A DNA stretch of 64,000 nucleotides from an uncultured bacterium (GTDB taxonomy: Bacteria; Pseudomonadota; Alphaproteobacteria; Sphingomonadales; Sphingomonadaceae): assembly GCA_942636505.2 (NCBI GenBank), contig CALOGB020000126.1, positions 186,001 to 250,000 of the forward strand. The letters run 5' to 3'. The position numbers and the translations under genes are program-made. Of this stretch, positions 1-8,398 are shown one piece after another. The notes below the pieces were generated by a model, which had not been told where the DNA came from, ran no database searches, and was given only the letters and a program-made list of their open reading frames with translations. Within the stretch, counting starts at the first letter, position 1, and each line of letters opens with the position of its first letter.

Positions 1-701
1 TCGGCATGCGCCTGCCCCATCGAGATCCAGGTGTCAGTGACGACGATGTCCGCACCTTCGACGGCCTCGCGCGGATCCGAGACGACGCGGGCCCGACCCG
101 ACGACCGCGTGATGGCCTCTTCCTCCGGTTGGAATCCCTGCGGGCACGCCGCGACGACGTCGAACTGCATCAGCCCGGCGGCCTCGACGATCGAGGCGAG
201 CACGTTGTTGCCATCGCCGAGCCATGCGACCTTGAGGCCGGGCAATGCCTTGCCGCTCTCGATGATCGTCAGCAGGTCGGCCATGATCTGGCAAGGGTGC
301 GACGCGTCCGTCAGGCCATTGATGACGGGCACGCTGGCGTAGTGCGCCATCTCCTCGATCTTGGCGTGATCGTCGGTGCGGATCATGATCGCGTCGACAT
401 AGCCCGACAGGATGCGCGCGGTATCGGCGATCGACTCGCCGCGGCCGAGTTGCATCGAGCCGCCGTCGGACACGATCGAGGTGCCCCCGAGCTGGCGGAT
501 CGCCATGTCGAACGAGAAGCGCGTGCGGGTGGAGCTCTTCTCGAACACCATCGCGAGCGTGTGGCCGGCGAGCGGTGCATCGGTGTCGACGCGGCCCTTG
601 GGGAAGCCGGCGCGCGCCGCCTTGCGGTCGAGTGCGTCGGTCAGCATAGCGGCGATGCCGTCGGCTCCGGCGTCGGTGAGATTCAGGAAATGGCGGGTCA
701 T
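1..701 (-). CDS. argF: Ornithine carbamoyltransferase, 3' end beyond window
   Basis: Transfers carbamoyl phosphate to ornithine to give citrulline in cytoplasmic arginine synthesis. The reading frame begins at ATG 699-701 and runs off the left edge; about 233 of the usual ~305 residues are present. The carbamoyl-phosphate loop STRTR lies at residues 57-61 and HPCQ at 135-138, both diagnostic of the family, and a VTDTW segment lies near residue 220. The C-terminal HCLP motif would be outside the window. It follows argD on the same strand with a two-armed repeat between them, so argD-argF is probably one arginine operon. STRTR and HPCQ together separate it from aspartate carbamoyltransferase. 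Confidence 0.95.
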   Translation of the reverse strand, partial: MTRHFLNLTDAGADGIAAMLTDALDRKAARAGFPKGRVDTDAPLAGHTLAMVFEKSSTRTRFSFDMAIRQLGGTSIVSDGGSMQLGRGESIADTARILSGYVDAIMIRTDDHAKIEEMAHYASVPVINGLTDASHPCQIMADLLTIIESGKALPGLKVAWLGDGNNVLASIVEAAGLMQFDVVAACPQGFQPEEEAITRSSGRARVVSDPREAVEGADIVVTDTWISMGQAHA

Positions 702-705
702 AATA

Positions 706-835
706 TCCTCCCCGGCACGGGGAGGGGGACCGCGCTCGCAGAGCGGGGTGGAGGGGGACCTCCACGGGCGCTACGCTGCGGGGAAAGCCCCCTCCACCAT
801 GCTTCGCATGGTCCCCCTCCCCGTACCGGGGAGGA
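706..835. repeat. Two-armed palindromic element, family G
   Basis: Fills the gap between argD and argF. The left half starts tcctccccggcacgggga and the right half ends ccccgtaccggggagga, so the outer arms are reverse complements and each arm is itself a small hairpin. A second inner hairpin in each half carries the gtggaggggg / ccccctccac pair. It is the same family as 38065-38226. It lies inside a probable operon and may modulate readthrough; that role is inference. Confidence 0.8.
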
Positions 836-841
836 TCAGTT

Positions 842-2032
842 TCAATCGTCGGCAGCGGGCACGTAGACACGCGCGGCAGTCGACAGCTTGTCGATGCACT
901 CGGCGATGTGGCTCTCGTCGATCACCAGCGGCGGCAGGATTCGGACGACGTTCTCGCCCGCCGACACCAGCAGCAGATTGTGGTTGTCGCGCGCGAACGC
1001 GACGAACGCACGGCTGTCGCTCTTGAGCTTCAGCCCGAGCATCAGCCCGGTGCCGCGAACGCTGTCGAACAGGTGATCGTGGTTGGGGATCATCTGCTCG
1101 AGCCCCTGCCGCAACCGGTCGCCCATCGCCGTGACGTTGTCGAGGAAGCCGTCCTCGAGCATCACGTCGAGGATCGCCTCGCCCGCCGCCATCGCCAGCG
1201 GATTGCCGCCATAGGTCGAGCCGTGCGTGCCGGCGACCATGCCCTTGGCCGCTTCCTCGGTCGCGAGGCAGGCGCCCAGCGGGAAGCCGCCGCCGATACC
1301 CTTGGCGACCGCCATGATGTCCGGCGTGATGCCGTACAGCTCGTGCGCGAAGAACTTGCCGGTGCGCCCGTACCCGCACTGGACCTCGTCGAGCACCAGC
1401 AGCAGGCCGTGCTCGTCGCAGGCCTTGCGCAGACCGGTGAGGAACTCGTGGCTCGCCTGGCGGATGCCGCCCTCGCCCTGGATCGGCTCGACCAGGAAGC
1501 CCGCAGTGTTGTCGTCGATCAGCGCGAGCGCGCCTTCGAGATCGTTGAACTTCGCATAGGCGAACCCCGGCAGCAGCGGTTCGAACCCGTCGCGCATCTT
1601 GGCCTGGTTGGTCGCCGAGATCGCGCCGAGCGTACGGCCGTGGAACGCGGTGTCGAACGTGATCAGCGTGTGACGCTGCGGGTTGCCGTTGGCGAAATGA
1701 TAGCGCCGCGCGGTCTTGATTGCGCACTCGACCGCTTCCGCACCCGAATTGGTGAAGAACACCGTGTCGGCGAAACTGTTGTCGACGAGGCGCTGCGCGA
1801 GGTGCTCGCCCTGCGGCGACCCGTACAGGTTCGACACGTGCATCAGCGTCGCCGCCTGCTCGGCGATCGCCTTGGTCAGATGCGGATGTGCGTGGCCGAG
1901 CGCGTTGACCGCGATGCCGCTGGCGAAATCGAGATACTGCTGGCCGTCCTCGCCGAAGAGGTACGCGCCCTCGCCTCGGACCGGACGCACGCCACACCGC
2001 GGGTAGACGGGCATGAGCGGGGTGATGGTCAC
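842..2032 (-). CDS. argD: Acetylornithine aminotransferase
   Basis: PLP-dependent class III aminotransferase of arginine synthesis that interconverts N-acetylornithine and N-acetylglutamate semialdehyde, using glutamate/2-oxoglutarate; many also serve as succinyldiaminopimelate aminotransferase. The product is 396 residues, normal for ArgD. LDEVQ near residue 214 and the Schiff-base lysine in VAKGIGGGFPLG (about residue 244) are present, as is the TNSGAEA phosphate-binding segment. I chose GTG 2030-2032 because AAGGAG sits 9 nt upstream; an ATG six codons downstream (2014) is the alternative. The frame stays open further upstream without family similarity. First gene of the argD-argF pair. 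Confidence 0.95.
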   Translation of the reverse strand: MTITPLMPVYPRCGVRPVRGEGAYLFGEDGQQYLDFASGIAVNALGHAHPHLTKAIAEQAATLMHVSNLYGSPQGEHLAQRLVDNSFADTVFFTNSGAEAVECAIKTARRYHFANGNPQRHTLITFDTAFHGRTLGAISATNQAKMRDGFEPLLPGFAYAKFNDLEGALALIDDNTAGFLVEPIQGEGGIRQASHEFLTGLRKACDEHGLLLVLDEVQCGYGRTGKFFAHELYGITPDIMAVAKGIGGGFPLGACLATEEAAKGMVAGTHGSTYGGNPLAMAAGEAILDVMLEDGFLDNVTAMGDRLRQGLEQMIPNHDHLFDSVRGTGLMLGLKLKSDSRAFVAFARDNHNLLLVSAGENVVRILPPLVIDESHIAECIDKLSTAARVYVPAADD

Positions 2033-2297
2033 GACGGCAAGCTCCTTCAAACAGCGAGGGCGACCCTTAGCGGCCGCCCGAACCGCCTGATACGAGCGCG
2101 CGGCGTTGGGGGCAACAACCGCGTGGCATCTCAAGGCGAACGGCGCGGCGAACGGCGACCCGCCTGCTGCGTATGATTTCACCATAGCTCTTGCCGCACT
2201 TGGCAGAAGAGGCGCATGATCATCAGGACGTGGTGCCAGGATCCTGTGCGCTTTGATTCGATTCGAATCACCCCGCCGCACTATAGGGGAGATCACC

Positions 2298-3086
2298 ATG
2301 TCTAGAACATTACAGTGTATTGCACTTCTGCTCGCCACGACGTCGCCCGCCTACGCCAAAGATGCCTTCACCGGAACTTGGAAGGGCGACATCAAGGAAA
2401 GCGCACTCTCGACCAAACCTTCGGCTGCACTGATCGACCAGGGAGTCTATACCTGCTCGAGCTGCATTCCCGTGGTCAAGATCGCCGCCGACGGTGCGCC
2501 GCATCCCGTCGCCGGCCACGCCTATTACGACGCGATGTCGGTGACCGTCGTCGATCCGGCCACCGTCAAATATACGACGAGCAAGGGCGGCAAGCCGATG
2601 AGCGACGCCACCGCGACGCTGTCCGCCGACAATAGTTCGATGACCACCGTGTTCAACGATACCAGCGCGGCCAACGGTATTGCCGTCACGGGCACGACGG
2701 TCAGCGAGCGTGTCACGGCAGGCCCGGCGGGGTCTCATGCAACGTCAGGATCGTGGCGCCAGACGAACCAGACCCAGGTTTCCGACAGCGGCCTGGTGTT
2801 CACCTTCGCCAAGGCCGGCAAGGTCGTGACGTATTCGACGCCGACCGGCACATCCTACGTCGCGACGACGGGTGGCCCGACGGTCGCCGTCGTCGGAGAT
2901 CCCGGCTGGACGACGGTGTCGCTCAGTCAGCCGAACCTCAATACGTTGCACGAAACCGATTATCTCGACGGCAAGGTGATCGGCAAATACGTCATGACGG
3001 TCTCCCCCGATGGGAAGAAGATGACGATGGACGTCAACGACATCAAATACGGTCGGACATCGACCTTGGTGGCGTACAAGCAGTAG
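2298..3086 (+). CDS. Secreted protein of unknown function
   Basis: I do not recognise this 262-residue protein. Residues 1-20 look like a signal peptide with cleavage after SPAYA, so the mature protein begins KDAFTGTWKG and is probably periplasmic or secreted. The body is rich in Thr, Ser, Val and Gly with alternating polar/hydrophobic stretches, suggesting a beta-rich fold, and contains a lone CSSC motif near residues 51-54. The phrases 'F.GTW' near the start and 'SPDGKKMTM' near the end resemble small secreted lipocalin-like proteins, but this is weak. ATG 2298 is preceded by GGGGAG at good spacing. It is alone between divergent argD and convergent parE. Confidence 0.75.
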   Translation: MSRTLQCIALLLATTSPAYAKDAFTGTWKGDIKESALSTKPSAALIDQGVYTCSSCIPVVKIAADGAPHPVAGHAYYDAMSVTVVDPATVKYTTSKGGKPMSDATATLSADNSSMTTVFNDTSAANGIAVTGTTVSERVTAGPAGSHATSGSWRQTNQTQVSDSGLVFTFAKAGKVVTYSTPTGTSYVATTGGPTVAVVGDPGWTTVSLSQPNLNTLHETDYLDGKVIGKYVMTVSPDGKKMTMDVNDIKYGRTSTLVAYKQ

Positions 3087-3104
3087 GTGATCGCTTGAGA
3101 TCAA

Positions 3105-3162
3105 TGCCGGTGCCTAGCCCGTACTCTCGCGAAGGCAGGAGCGTGGGCTGAGCACCGGCATC
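3105..3162. terminator. Hairpin after the 2298 gene, degenerate repeat
   Basis: Ten bases at 3105-3114 (atgccggtgc) pair perfectly with 3153-3162 (gcaccggcat), with a further AGCCC/GGGCT pairing inside. The inner sequence ctcgcgaaggcaggagc resembles a decayed family D repeat arm. It starts 18 bases past the stop of the secreted-protein gene and lies between two converging genes, so it may terminate transcription from both sides; no T-tract is present. The rest of 3087-3267 holds nothing else I can identify. Confidence 0.45.
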
Positions 3163-3267
3163 GCTGGCGAACAAAATGGTGGTGGCACGCTGAGCGGACT
3201 CCGGCCGCGATCATGTCGTTTTCCGACGCGCGCGGCATCGCCGTTCTCGACACGCCGTACCGTTACG

Positions 3268-5277
3268 TCACGCGTCGATCGCTTCCTCGTCCATGCGCCC
3301 CGCATTCTCCTGGATGAACGCAAACCTGTGCGCGGGGTTGTTGCCCATCAGGCGGTCGACCAGGTCCTTCACCTGCGCGCGCTCCTCATACTCCTGCGGG
3401 AGCGTGATGCGGAGCATGCCGCGGGTGGCGGGATCCATCGTGGTTTCGCGGAGCTGGCTCGGGTTCATCTCGCCGAGGCCCTTGAAGCGGCCGACATCGA
3501 CCTTCTTGCCCTTGAACACGGTGCGCTCGAGTTCGGCGCGGTGCGCGTCGTCGCGAGCATACACGCTCTTGGTGCCCACGGTCAGGCGGTAGAGCGGCGG
3601 CTGCGCGAGGTAGAGGTGCCCGCGGCGGACGAGTTCGGGCATCTCCTGGAAGAAGAACGTCATCAGCAGCGTGGCGATGTGCGCGCCGTCGACGTCGGCG
3701 TCGGTCATGATGACGATACGTTCGTAGCGGAGCGTATCCGGCGTGCAGTCTTTCCGCGTACCGCAGCCCAGCGCGAGCGTCAGGTCGGCGATTTCCTGGT
3801 TGGCGAAGATCTTGGCGCTCGTGGCGGATGCGACGTTGAGGATCTTGCCGCGGATCGGAAGGATCGCCTGCGTTTTCCGGTCACGCGCCTGCTTCGCGGA
3901 ACCGCCTGCCGAATCGCCCTCGACGATGAATAGCTCCGTGCCTTCGGGCGAGTTGGCCGAGCAGTCGGTGAGCTTGCCCGGCAGGCGGAGTTTCCGCGCG
4001 GAGGTCGCGGTCTTGCGCTTGACGTCGCGCTCCTGCTTGCGGCGCAGGCGTTCGTCCATCCGCTCGAGCACATAGTTCAGCAGCGCCTTGCCGCGCTCCA
4101 TGTTGTGGCTGAGGAAATGGTCGAAATGATCGCGAATGGCCTTCTCGACGAGGCCGGCAGCTTCGGGGCTGGTCAGGCGATCCTTGGTCTGGCTCTGGAA
4201 CTGCGGCTCGCGGATGAATACCGACAGCATCAGTTCGCTGCCGACCATCACGTCGTCCGCGCTGATATCCTTGGTCTTCTTGTTGCCGACGAGATCGCCG
4301 AACGCACGCAGGCCACGGACCAGCGCCTGGCGGAGGCCCTGTTCGTGCGTGCCGCCGTCGGGGGTCGGGATGGTGTTGCAATACCAGCTGTACGAGCCGT
4401 CGCTCCACAGTGGCCATGCGACCGCCCATTCGACGCGACCCTGCGTTTCGCCGTTCGCGCTCGGGAAATCCTGCGAGCCGGAGAAGAAGTCGGAGGTCGC
4501 GCATTCGCGGCCGGCGATCTGGTCGCGGAGGTGATCCGCGAGGCCGCCCGGGAACTGGAACACGGCCTGCGCGGGGGTATCGTCCGCGATCAGGTCGGGT
4601 GCGCAATGCCAGCGGATCTCGACACCGGCGAACAGATACGCCTTCGAGCGGACGAGCTTGTAAAGGCGCTGCGGCTTGAAGTTCAGTTCGGTGCCGAAAA
4701 TCTCGGTATCGGGCGTGAACGCGACGCTGGTACCGCGTCGGTTGGGCGTGGGGCCGAGATGCTCGATCGGACCGAGCGTGAGGCCCTTGGCGAAGCGCTG
4801 GCGGTACAGTTGCCGATCGCGTGCGACCTCGACGACGGTGTCGGACGACAGAGCGTTGACGACGCTGATGCCGACGCCGTGCAGGCCGCCCGAGGTCGCA
4901 TAGGCCTTGCCCGCGAACTTGCCGCCCGAGTGGAGCGTCGAGAGGATGACCTCCAGCGCGGATTTGTCGGGAAACTTCGGATGCGGATCGACCGGGATGC
5001 CGCGACCGTTGTCGACGATCGTAAGGCGGTTGTTCGCTTCGAGCGTGACTTCGATCCGCGTGGCGTGGCCGGCGACCGCCTCGTCCATCGCGTTGTCGAG
5101 TACTTCGGCGGCGAGATGATGCAGCGCGCGCTCGTCGGTGCCGCCGACATACATGCCGGGGCGGCGGCGTACGGGTTCGAGGCCTTCGAGCACCTCGATC
5201 GACGACGCGTCATAGGTGTTGGCGGCGGTTTTGCCGGCGCCGGGCGTCGAGGGGGACGCAAACAGATCTTCAGCCAT
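3268..5277 (-). CDS. parE: DNA topoisomerase IV subunit B
   Basis: ATPase subunit of topoisomerase IV, which decatenates daughter chromosomes together with ParC. The product is 669 residues. The GHKL ATPase domain shows the Mg-coordinating Glu near residue 58, DNGRG at 89-93 and GGLHGVG at 130-136. The transducer has QTKDRL near 363, and the Toprim domain has EGDSAGG at 453-459 and DADVDG at 526-531. The tail HRFAFIQENA is typical of ParE. Start ATG 5275-5277 gives the normal N-terminus; the frame stays open upstream to 6261, but that extension is antisense to the barrel gene and shows no family similarity. No partner parC is in the window. GyrB is less likely because of the short length. Confidence 0.95.
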   Translation of the reverse strand: MAEDLFASPSTPGAGKTAANTYDASSIEVLEGLEPVRRRPGMYVGGTDERALHHLAAEVLDNAMDEAVAGHATRIEVTLEANNRLTIVDNGRGIPVDPHPKFPDKSALEVILSTLHSGGKFAGKAYATSGGLHGVGISVVNALSSDTVVEVARDRQLYRQRFAKGLTLGPIEHLGPTPNRRGTSVAFTPDTEIFGTELNFKPQRLYKLVRSKAYLFAGVEIRWHCAPDLIADDTPAQAVFQFPGGLADHLRDQIAGRECATSDFFSGSQDFPSANGETQGRVEWAVAWPLWSDGSYSWYCNTIPTPDGGTHEQGLRQALVRGLRAFGDLVGNKKTKDISADDVMVGSELMLSVFIREPQFQSQTKDRLTSPEAAGLVEKAIRDHFDHFLSHNMERGKALLNYVLERMDERLRRKQERDVKRKTATSARKLRLPGKLTDCSANSPEGTELFIVEGDSAGGSAKQARDRKTQAILPIRGKILNVASATSAKIFANQEIADLTLALGCGTRKDCTPDTLRYERIVIMTDADVDGAHIATLLMTFFFQEMPELVRRGHLYLAQPPLYRLTVGTKSVYARDDAHRAELERTVFKGKKVDVGRFKGLGEMNPSQLRETTMDPATRGMLRITLPQEYEERAQVKDLVDRLMGNNPAHRFAFIQENAGRMDEEAIDA

Positions 5278-5436
5278 GACGGGAACGTAGCCGCAGGCGT
5301 CGGACAAAGCCACAGGCTCCGTTTGTTCTCCCTGTGATGCAAAAGTCACATTGATATAGATTGTTGCTTTGGGGGGATAACTTTCGCGGAACCGGCCGTT
5401 TATGAAAAACCTGTCATGAAGTTTCCGGGAGTGAAT

Positions 5437-6294
5437 ATGACTAAGACGATGATGGTGGCGCTTGCCGGCGCCGCTACGCTGGGTTTTGCCGCAATGCCTG
5501 TCGCGGCGCAGGAGATCACCGAAGACGCACCGTTCAGCGGCATCTATTTCGGTGCAGCGGGCGGCTATGACGTACAGCCGAACGACGAAGGTTCGTCGAT
5601 CCTGTTCGATCGCAACCTCGATGGCCGGTTCGGCGACGCCGTCACGACCGCTGCCGGTGCAAACGCGTTCTCGCCGGGCTTCTGCAACGGCGCCGCACGG
5701 AGCAGCACTGCTCCTGCCGTCGGTGGCCGTGGCTGCCGCAACGACAAGGACAACACCGCCTATTACGCCCGCGTGGGCATCGACCAGCAGCGTGGCAACA
5801 TCGTCGTCGGCGTCGTCGGCGAGTTCGGCAAGTCGAACATCCGCGACAGCGTCACCGCCTTCTCGACCACGCCCGCCTTCTACACGATGACGCGCGACCT
5901 CGCCTGGGAAGCCTCGATCCGTGGCCGTGCTGGCTATGCGGTCAACACGACGCTGTTCTACGGCACGTTCGGTGCGGGCTATGCGCGCATCAACCGCGAT
6001 TTCTACTCGAGCAACACCGCCAACGCCTATGCGCAGAGCGGCAAGAAGAACCAGTTCGGCATCACCGGCGGCGGTGGCATCGAGCAGAAGCTCGGCAAGA
6101 ATATCTCGGTCGGCATGGAATACATGTTCCACCAGTATCAGGACGACGACGCCCGCGTTCTCGTGACGCGCGGCACGCAGCCGGCGACCAACCCGTTCGT
6201 GCTCGCGCCGAACACGGCAGGGACGGCGTTCAAGCGCTCGGATGACAACTTCCGCTGGCACAGCCTGCGCGGCACCGTGGCGTTTCGGTTTTAA
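5437..6294 (+). CDS. Outer-membrane beta-barrel protein
   Basis: A 285-residue predicted outer-membrane protein of the OmpA-like/Omp25 barrel type. Residues 1-25 form a signal peptide ending VAAQ. The mature part starts with FSGIYFGAAGGYD, the usual first strand of these barrels, and continues with amphipathic strands (ATLFYGTFGAGYARI type) up to a terminal Phe in GTVAFRF, the sorting signal recognised by the Bam complex. Four cysteines lie in a loop region near residues 80-105. Start ATG 5437 has GGGAG just upstream; ATG 5416 is seven codons earlier and fits less well. The upstream region is unusually AT-rich for this genome, as expected for a strong promoter. Confidence 0.85.
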   Translation: MTKTMMVALAGAATLGFAAMPVAAQEITEDAPFSGIYFGAAGGYDVQPNDEGSSILFDRNLDGRFGDAVTTAAGANAFSPGFCNGAARSSTAPAVGGRGCRNDKDNTAYYARVGIDQQRGNIVVGVVGEFGKSNIRDSVTAFSTTPAFYTMTRDLAWEASIRGRAGYAVNTTLFYGTFGAGYARINRDFYSSNTANAYAQSGKKNQFGITGGGGIEQKLGKNISVGMEYMFHQYQDDDARVLVTRGTQPATNPFVLAPNTAGTAFKRSDDNFRWHSLRGTVAFRF

Positions 6295-6401
6295 GGCGCA
6301 GGGCGGCCTGCACCATGCTGGAGCAGGACTCGCTCAAGCCCGGCCGGCGCGGCTAGCCGCGGCCGACGACATGGGCTTTGCCCATGGCTAGCTGATATAG
6401 A

Positions 6402-6437
6402 AAAGGCCGCTTCCTCATATGGGGAAGCGGCCTTTTT
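6402..6437 (+). terminator. Rho-independent terminator, bidirectional
   Basis: The stem AAAGGCCGCTTCC (6402-6414) pairs with GGAAGCGGCC plus TTT (6423-6435), with an 8-base loop and a run of five T at 6433-6437. The A-tract on the other side gives a U-tract on the minus strand, so it can terminate both the barrel gene and gcrA transcripts. It is the clearest intrinsic terminator in the window. Confidence 0.85.
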
Positions 6438-6497
6438 ACTGTTCGCTGTATTCCAGGCTTTCGCCCCTCGGCAGGCTATTACCAACCGCTAGAGAGT

Positions 6498-6547
6498 TTC
6501 CCCGCGAAGGCGGGGAACCACACTGGGCTCCCGCCTTCGCGGGAGAA
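6498..6547. repeat. Two-armed palindromic element, family D
   Basis: Arms ttccccgcgaaggcgggga and ctcccgccttcgcgggag, each hairpin-forming, flank a short cactgggct centre. Related copies lie at 19789, 47768 and 60599. Its translation in one frame gives the FPREGG...GE peptide often mis-called as protein. Confidence 0.8.
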
Positions 6548-6577
6548 CAAGGAAGGGTGCCGCCCCCACCATATGCA

Positions 6578-6681
6578 CCACCCCGGCGAAGGCCGGGGCC
6601 CAATTGGGACACGCTGCTAACAGAGCGAAACCCGTCGTCATCATGACTTTCCCAATTGGGCCCCGGCCTTCGCCGGGGTGG
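6578..6681. repeat. Two-armed palindromic element, family C
   Basis: Outer arms ccaccccggcgaaggccggg and cccggccttcgccggggtgg are perfect reverse complements, each followed inward by caattggg / cccaattg. The spacer has the box ACGCTGCTAAC, which recurs in the copy at 9701 and partly at 60395. Confidence 0.85.
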
Positions 6682-6719
6682 CACCTCTTGGATAGGCCAT
6701 TCGCCTAAACGCTACGAAA

Positions 6720-7478
6720 TTATCTCGGCCGTGGACCGCCGAACGGCAGCGGCGGGGTCGGGCGGCGATCGCGACGCGGCAGCTGCGCCTGATACGCATG
6801 GCCGCAATGGTCGACGCAATACGGGAAGCCCGGGTTCACCGCCTTGCCGCAGAAATGGAAGTCGGGCTCGCCGGGATGGCCGAGTGGCCATTTGCAGATG
6901 CGGTCGTTCAGTTCGAGCAGGCTCGTCTTGTTCGCCATCTCGGCCGACGGCTTGGCGGGAACGAGGCGACGCGGCGGGGCCGGCGTGCTCGGCGGCTGCT
7001 GCTCGCCGGGAGCCTGGCGAAGGAAGCCGCCTGGGCCGACCGAGCGCAGGATCGGCTGAGGCGCACGGACAGGCGCGACGACTGCCGGAGCAGCCTCGTC
7101 CTCGTCTTCGTCCTCTTCGTCCTCAGGCTCTTCTGCGACTGGCTCGGGCTCGACCGGTGCAGCGGGCTTGGCCGCTGCCACGACGGGCTCTGCGACCGGT
7201 GCTGGCTTGGGGGCCTCTACCTCGACGGGTTCCGGTGCCGCGACCGGCTCGGGCGCCGCCGCTGCTGCCGACGCCGACGCCTCTGCCGCAGCAGCCGCCT
7301 TCGCCTCGGGATCGTTCGGCTTCACCGGCGACGGGCGCGCCTGTAGCTCGAGGCGATGCGCCTTGCCGATGACGGCGTTGCGGCTGACGCCACCCAGTGC
7401 TTCGGCGATCTGGCTGGCGGTCTGGCCGGCCTCCCACATCGTCTTGAGCGTCGCGATGCGCTCGTCGGTCCAGGACAT
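6720..7478 (-). CDS. gcrA: GcrA cell-cycle regulator
   Basis: GcrA binds the housekeeping sigma factor and promoters bearing CcrM-methylated GANTC sites, and so drives cell-cycle transcription in alphaproteobacteria. The start MSWTDERIATLK and the helix-turn-helix up to about residue 45 match the family. The C-terminal sigma-interacting part (residues ~180-252) carries CKWPLGHPGEPDFHFCG and further Cys/His residues. Between them is a low-complexity linker of about 120 residues rich in Ala, Pro, Glu and Asp, so the 252-residue protein is longer than the ~175-residue Caulobacter GcrA. ATG 7476-7478 has AAGGA upstream. It is divergent from the ABC permease. Confidence 0.93.
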   Translation of the reverse strand: MSWTDERIATLKTMWEAGQTASQIAEALGGVSRNAVIGKAHRLELQARPSPVKPNDPEAKAAAAAEASASAAAAAPEPVAAPEPVEVEAPKPAPVAEPVVAAAKPAAPVEPEPVAEEPEDEEDEDEDEAAPAVVAPVRAPQPILRSVGPGGFLRQAPGEQQPPSTPAPPRRLVPAKPSAEMANKTSLLELNDRICKWPLGHPGEPDFHFCGKAVNPGFPYCVDHCGHAYQAQLPRRDRRPTPPLPFGGPRPR

Positions 7479-7543
7479 GTTCGTTCCTTAGTCTTGCTCA
7501 GCCGGGTTGCGGGCGGCAGCGGCAGCGATTACCCGCAACGCCT

Positions 7544-8398
7544 ATGAGCAGCCAGCCCCCAATCGGTGAAATCCATTCGGCGGTGCATTCCGCCCCCGGC
7601 GTTCCCGTCATAAAGAGCGTGAACTGGGAGGGATTGCGAACCCTCTATATCAAGGAGGTGCGCCGGTTCTTCAAGGTGCAGCTTCAGACGGTGTGGGCGC
7701 CGGCGATCACGACGCTCCTGTTTCTGATCGTGTTCACCATCGCGACGGGCGCAAAGAGCCCGGTTCCGGTCGACGGCCAGATCGTCGCGTTCGCCGATTT
7801 CATCGCGCCCGGCCTGATCATCGCGCAGGGCATGATGGGGCCGGCGTTCGCCAATGCCAGCTTCTCGCTGCTGGTAGGCAAGATGCAGGGGACGATCGTC
7901 GATTACCTCCAACCGCCCTTGTCGACGGGTGAGCTGCTGGGCGCGTTGGTCGCCGGCGCCGTGACTCGCGCGGTCATCGTCGGGATCGTCGTGTGGGCGG
8001 CGATGGCGCTGTACCCGGGTGTGCACGTGACGCCGCATGCGCCGCTCGCGATCATCTGGTTCGGGTTGCTGGGCGCGACGTTCCTCGCGCTGCTAGGCGT
8101 GCTGACGTCGATCTGGGCGGACAAGTTCGATCATGCCGCCGCGGTCACCAACTTCGTGATCGCGCCGTTGTCGCTGTTGTCGGGGACGTTCTACTCGGTC
8201 GACAAGCTCGCGCCCGCGTTCCGCGCGTTCAGCCATGCGAACCCGTTCTTCTATATCATCTCGGGGTTCCGATACGGGTTCCTGGGGATCGCCGACTCGC
8301 CGGTAATGATCGGCGGGATCGTGATCCTGGTGATCGACCTGGTGCTGGCGACGCTGTGCTACCGGTTGCTGAAGAGCGGTTGGAAGCTGAAGAACTGA
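7544..8398 (+). CDS. ABC-2 type transporter permease
   Basis: A 284-residue inner-membrane permease of the ABC-2 family (YadH/NodJ-like), about six membrane segments: near residues 48-68, 80-105, 125-150, 158-182, 190-210 and 255-275. The signature region SGTFYSVDKLAP followed by NPFFYIISGFRYG is typical of ABC-2 permeases that export polysaccharide, lipid or drugs. No ATPase gene is adjacent: gcrA lies upstream on the other strand. The partner must be encoded elsewhere. The gene ends TGATG, its stop overlapping the next start by one base, so translation is coupled to the serine hydrolase. The start is not supported by a clear Shine-Dalgarno sequence. Confidence 0.88.
   Translation: MSSQPPIGEIHSAVHSAPGVPVIKSVNWEGLRTLYIKEVRRFFKVQLQTVWAPAITTLLFLIVFTIATGAKSPVPVDGQIVAFADFIAPGLIIAQGMMGPAFANASFSLLVGKMQGTIVDYLQPPLSTGELLGALVAGAVTRAVIVGIVVWAAMALYPGVHVTPHAPLAIIWFGLLGATFLALLGVLTSIWADKFDHAAAVTNFVIAPLSLLSGTFYSVDKLAPAFRAFSHANPFFYIISGFRYGFLGIADSPVMIGGIVILVIDLVLATLCYRLLKSGWKLKN

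Larger units (their letters stand above)
6295..6719. other. 425-base gene-free interval with terminator and repeats
   Basis: Lies between the converging barrel gene and gcrA. It contains a strong bidirectional terminator (6402-6437), a family D repeat (6498-6547) and a family C repeat (6578-6681). An additional short palindrome (atgggctttgcccat, 6371-6385) precedes the terminator. I see no coding signal. Confidence 0.7.

Noticed and set aside
5278..6261. Upstream extension of the parE reading frame
   Set aside because: It is antisense to the outer-membrane barrel gene, has no family similarity, and ParE has a normal length from ATG 5277.
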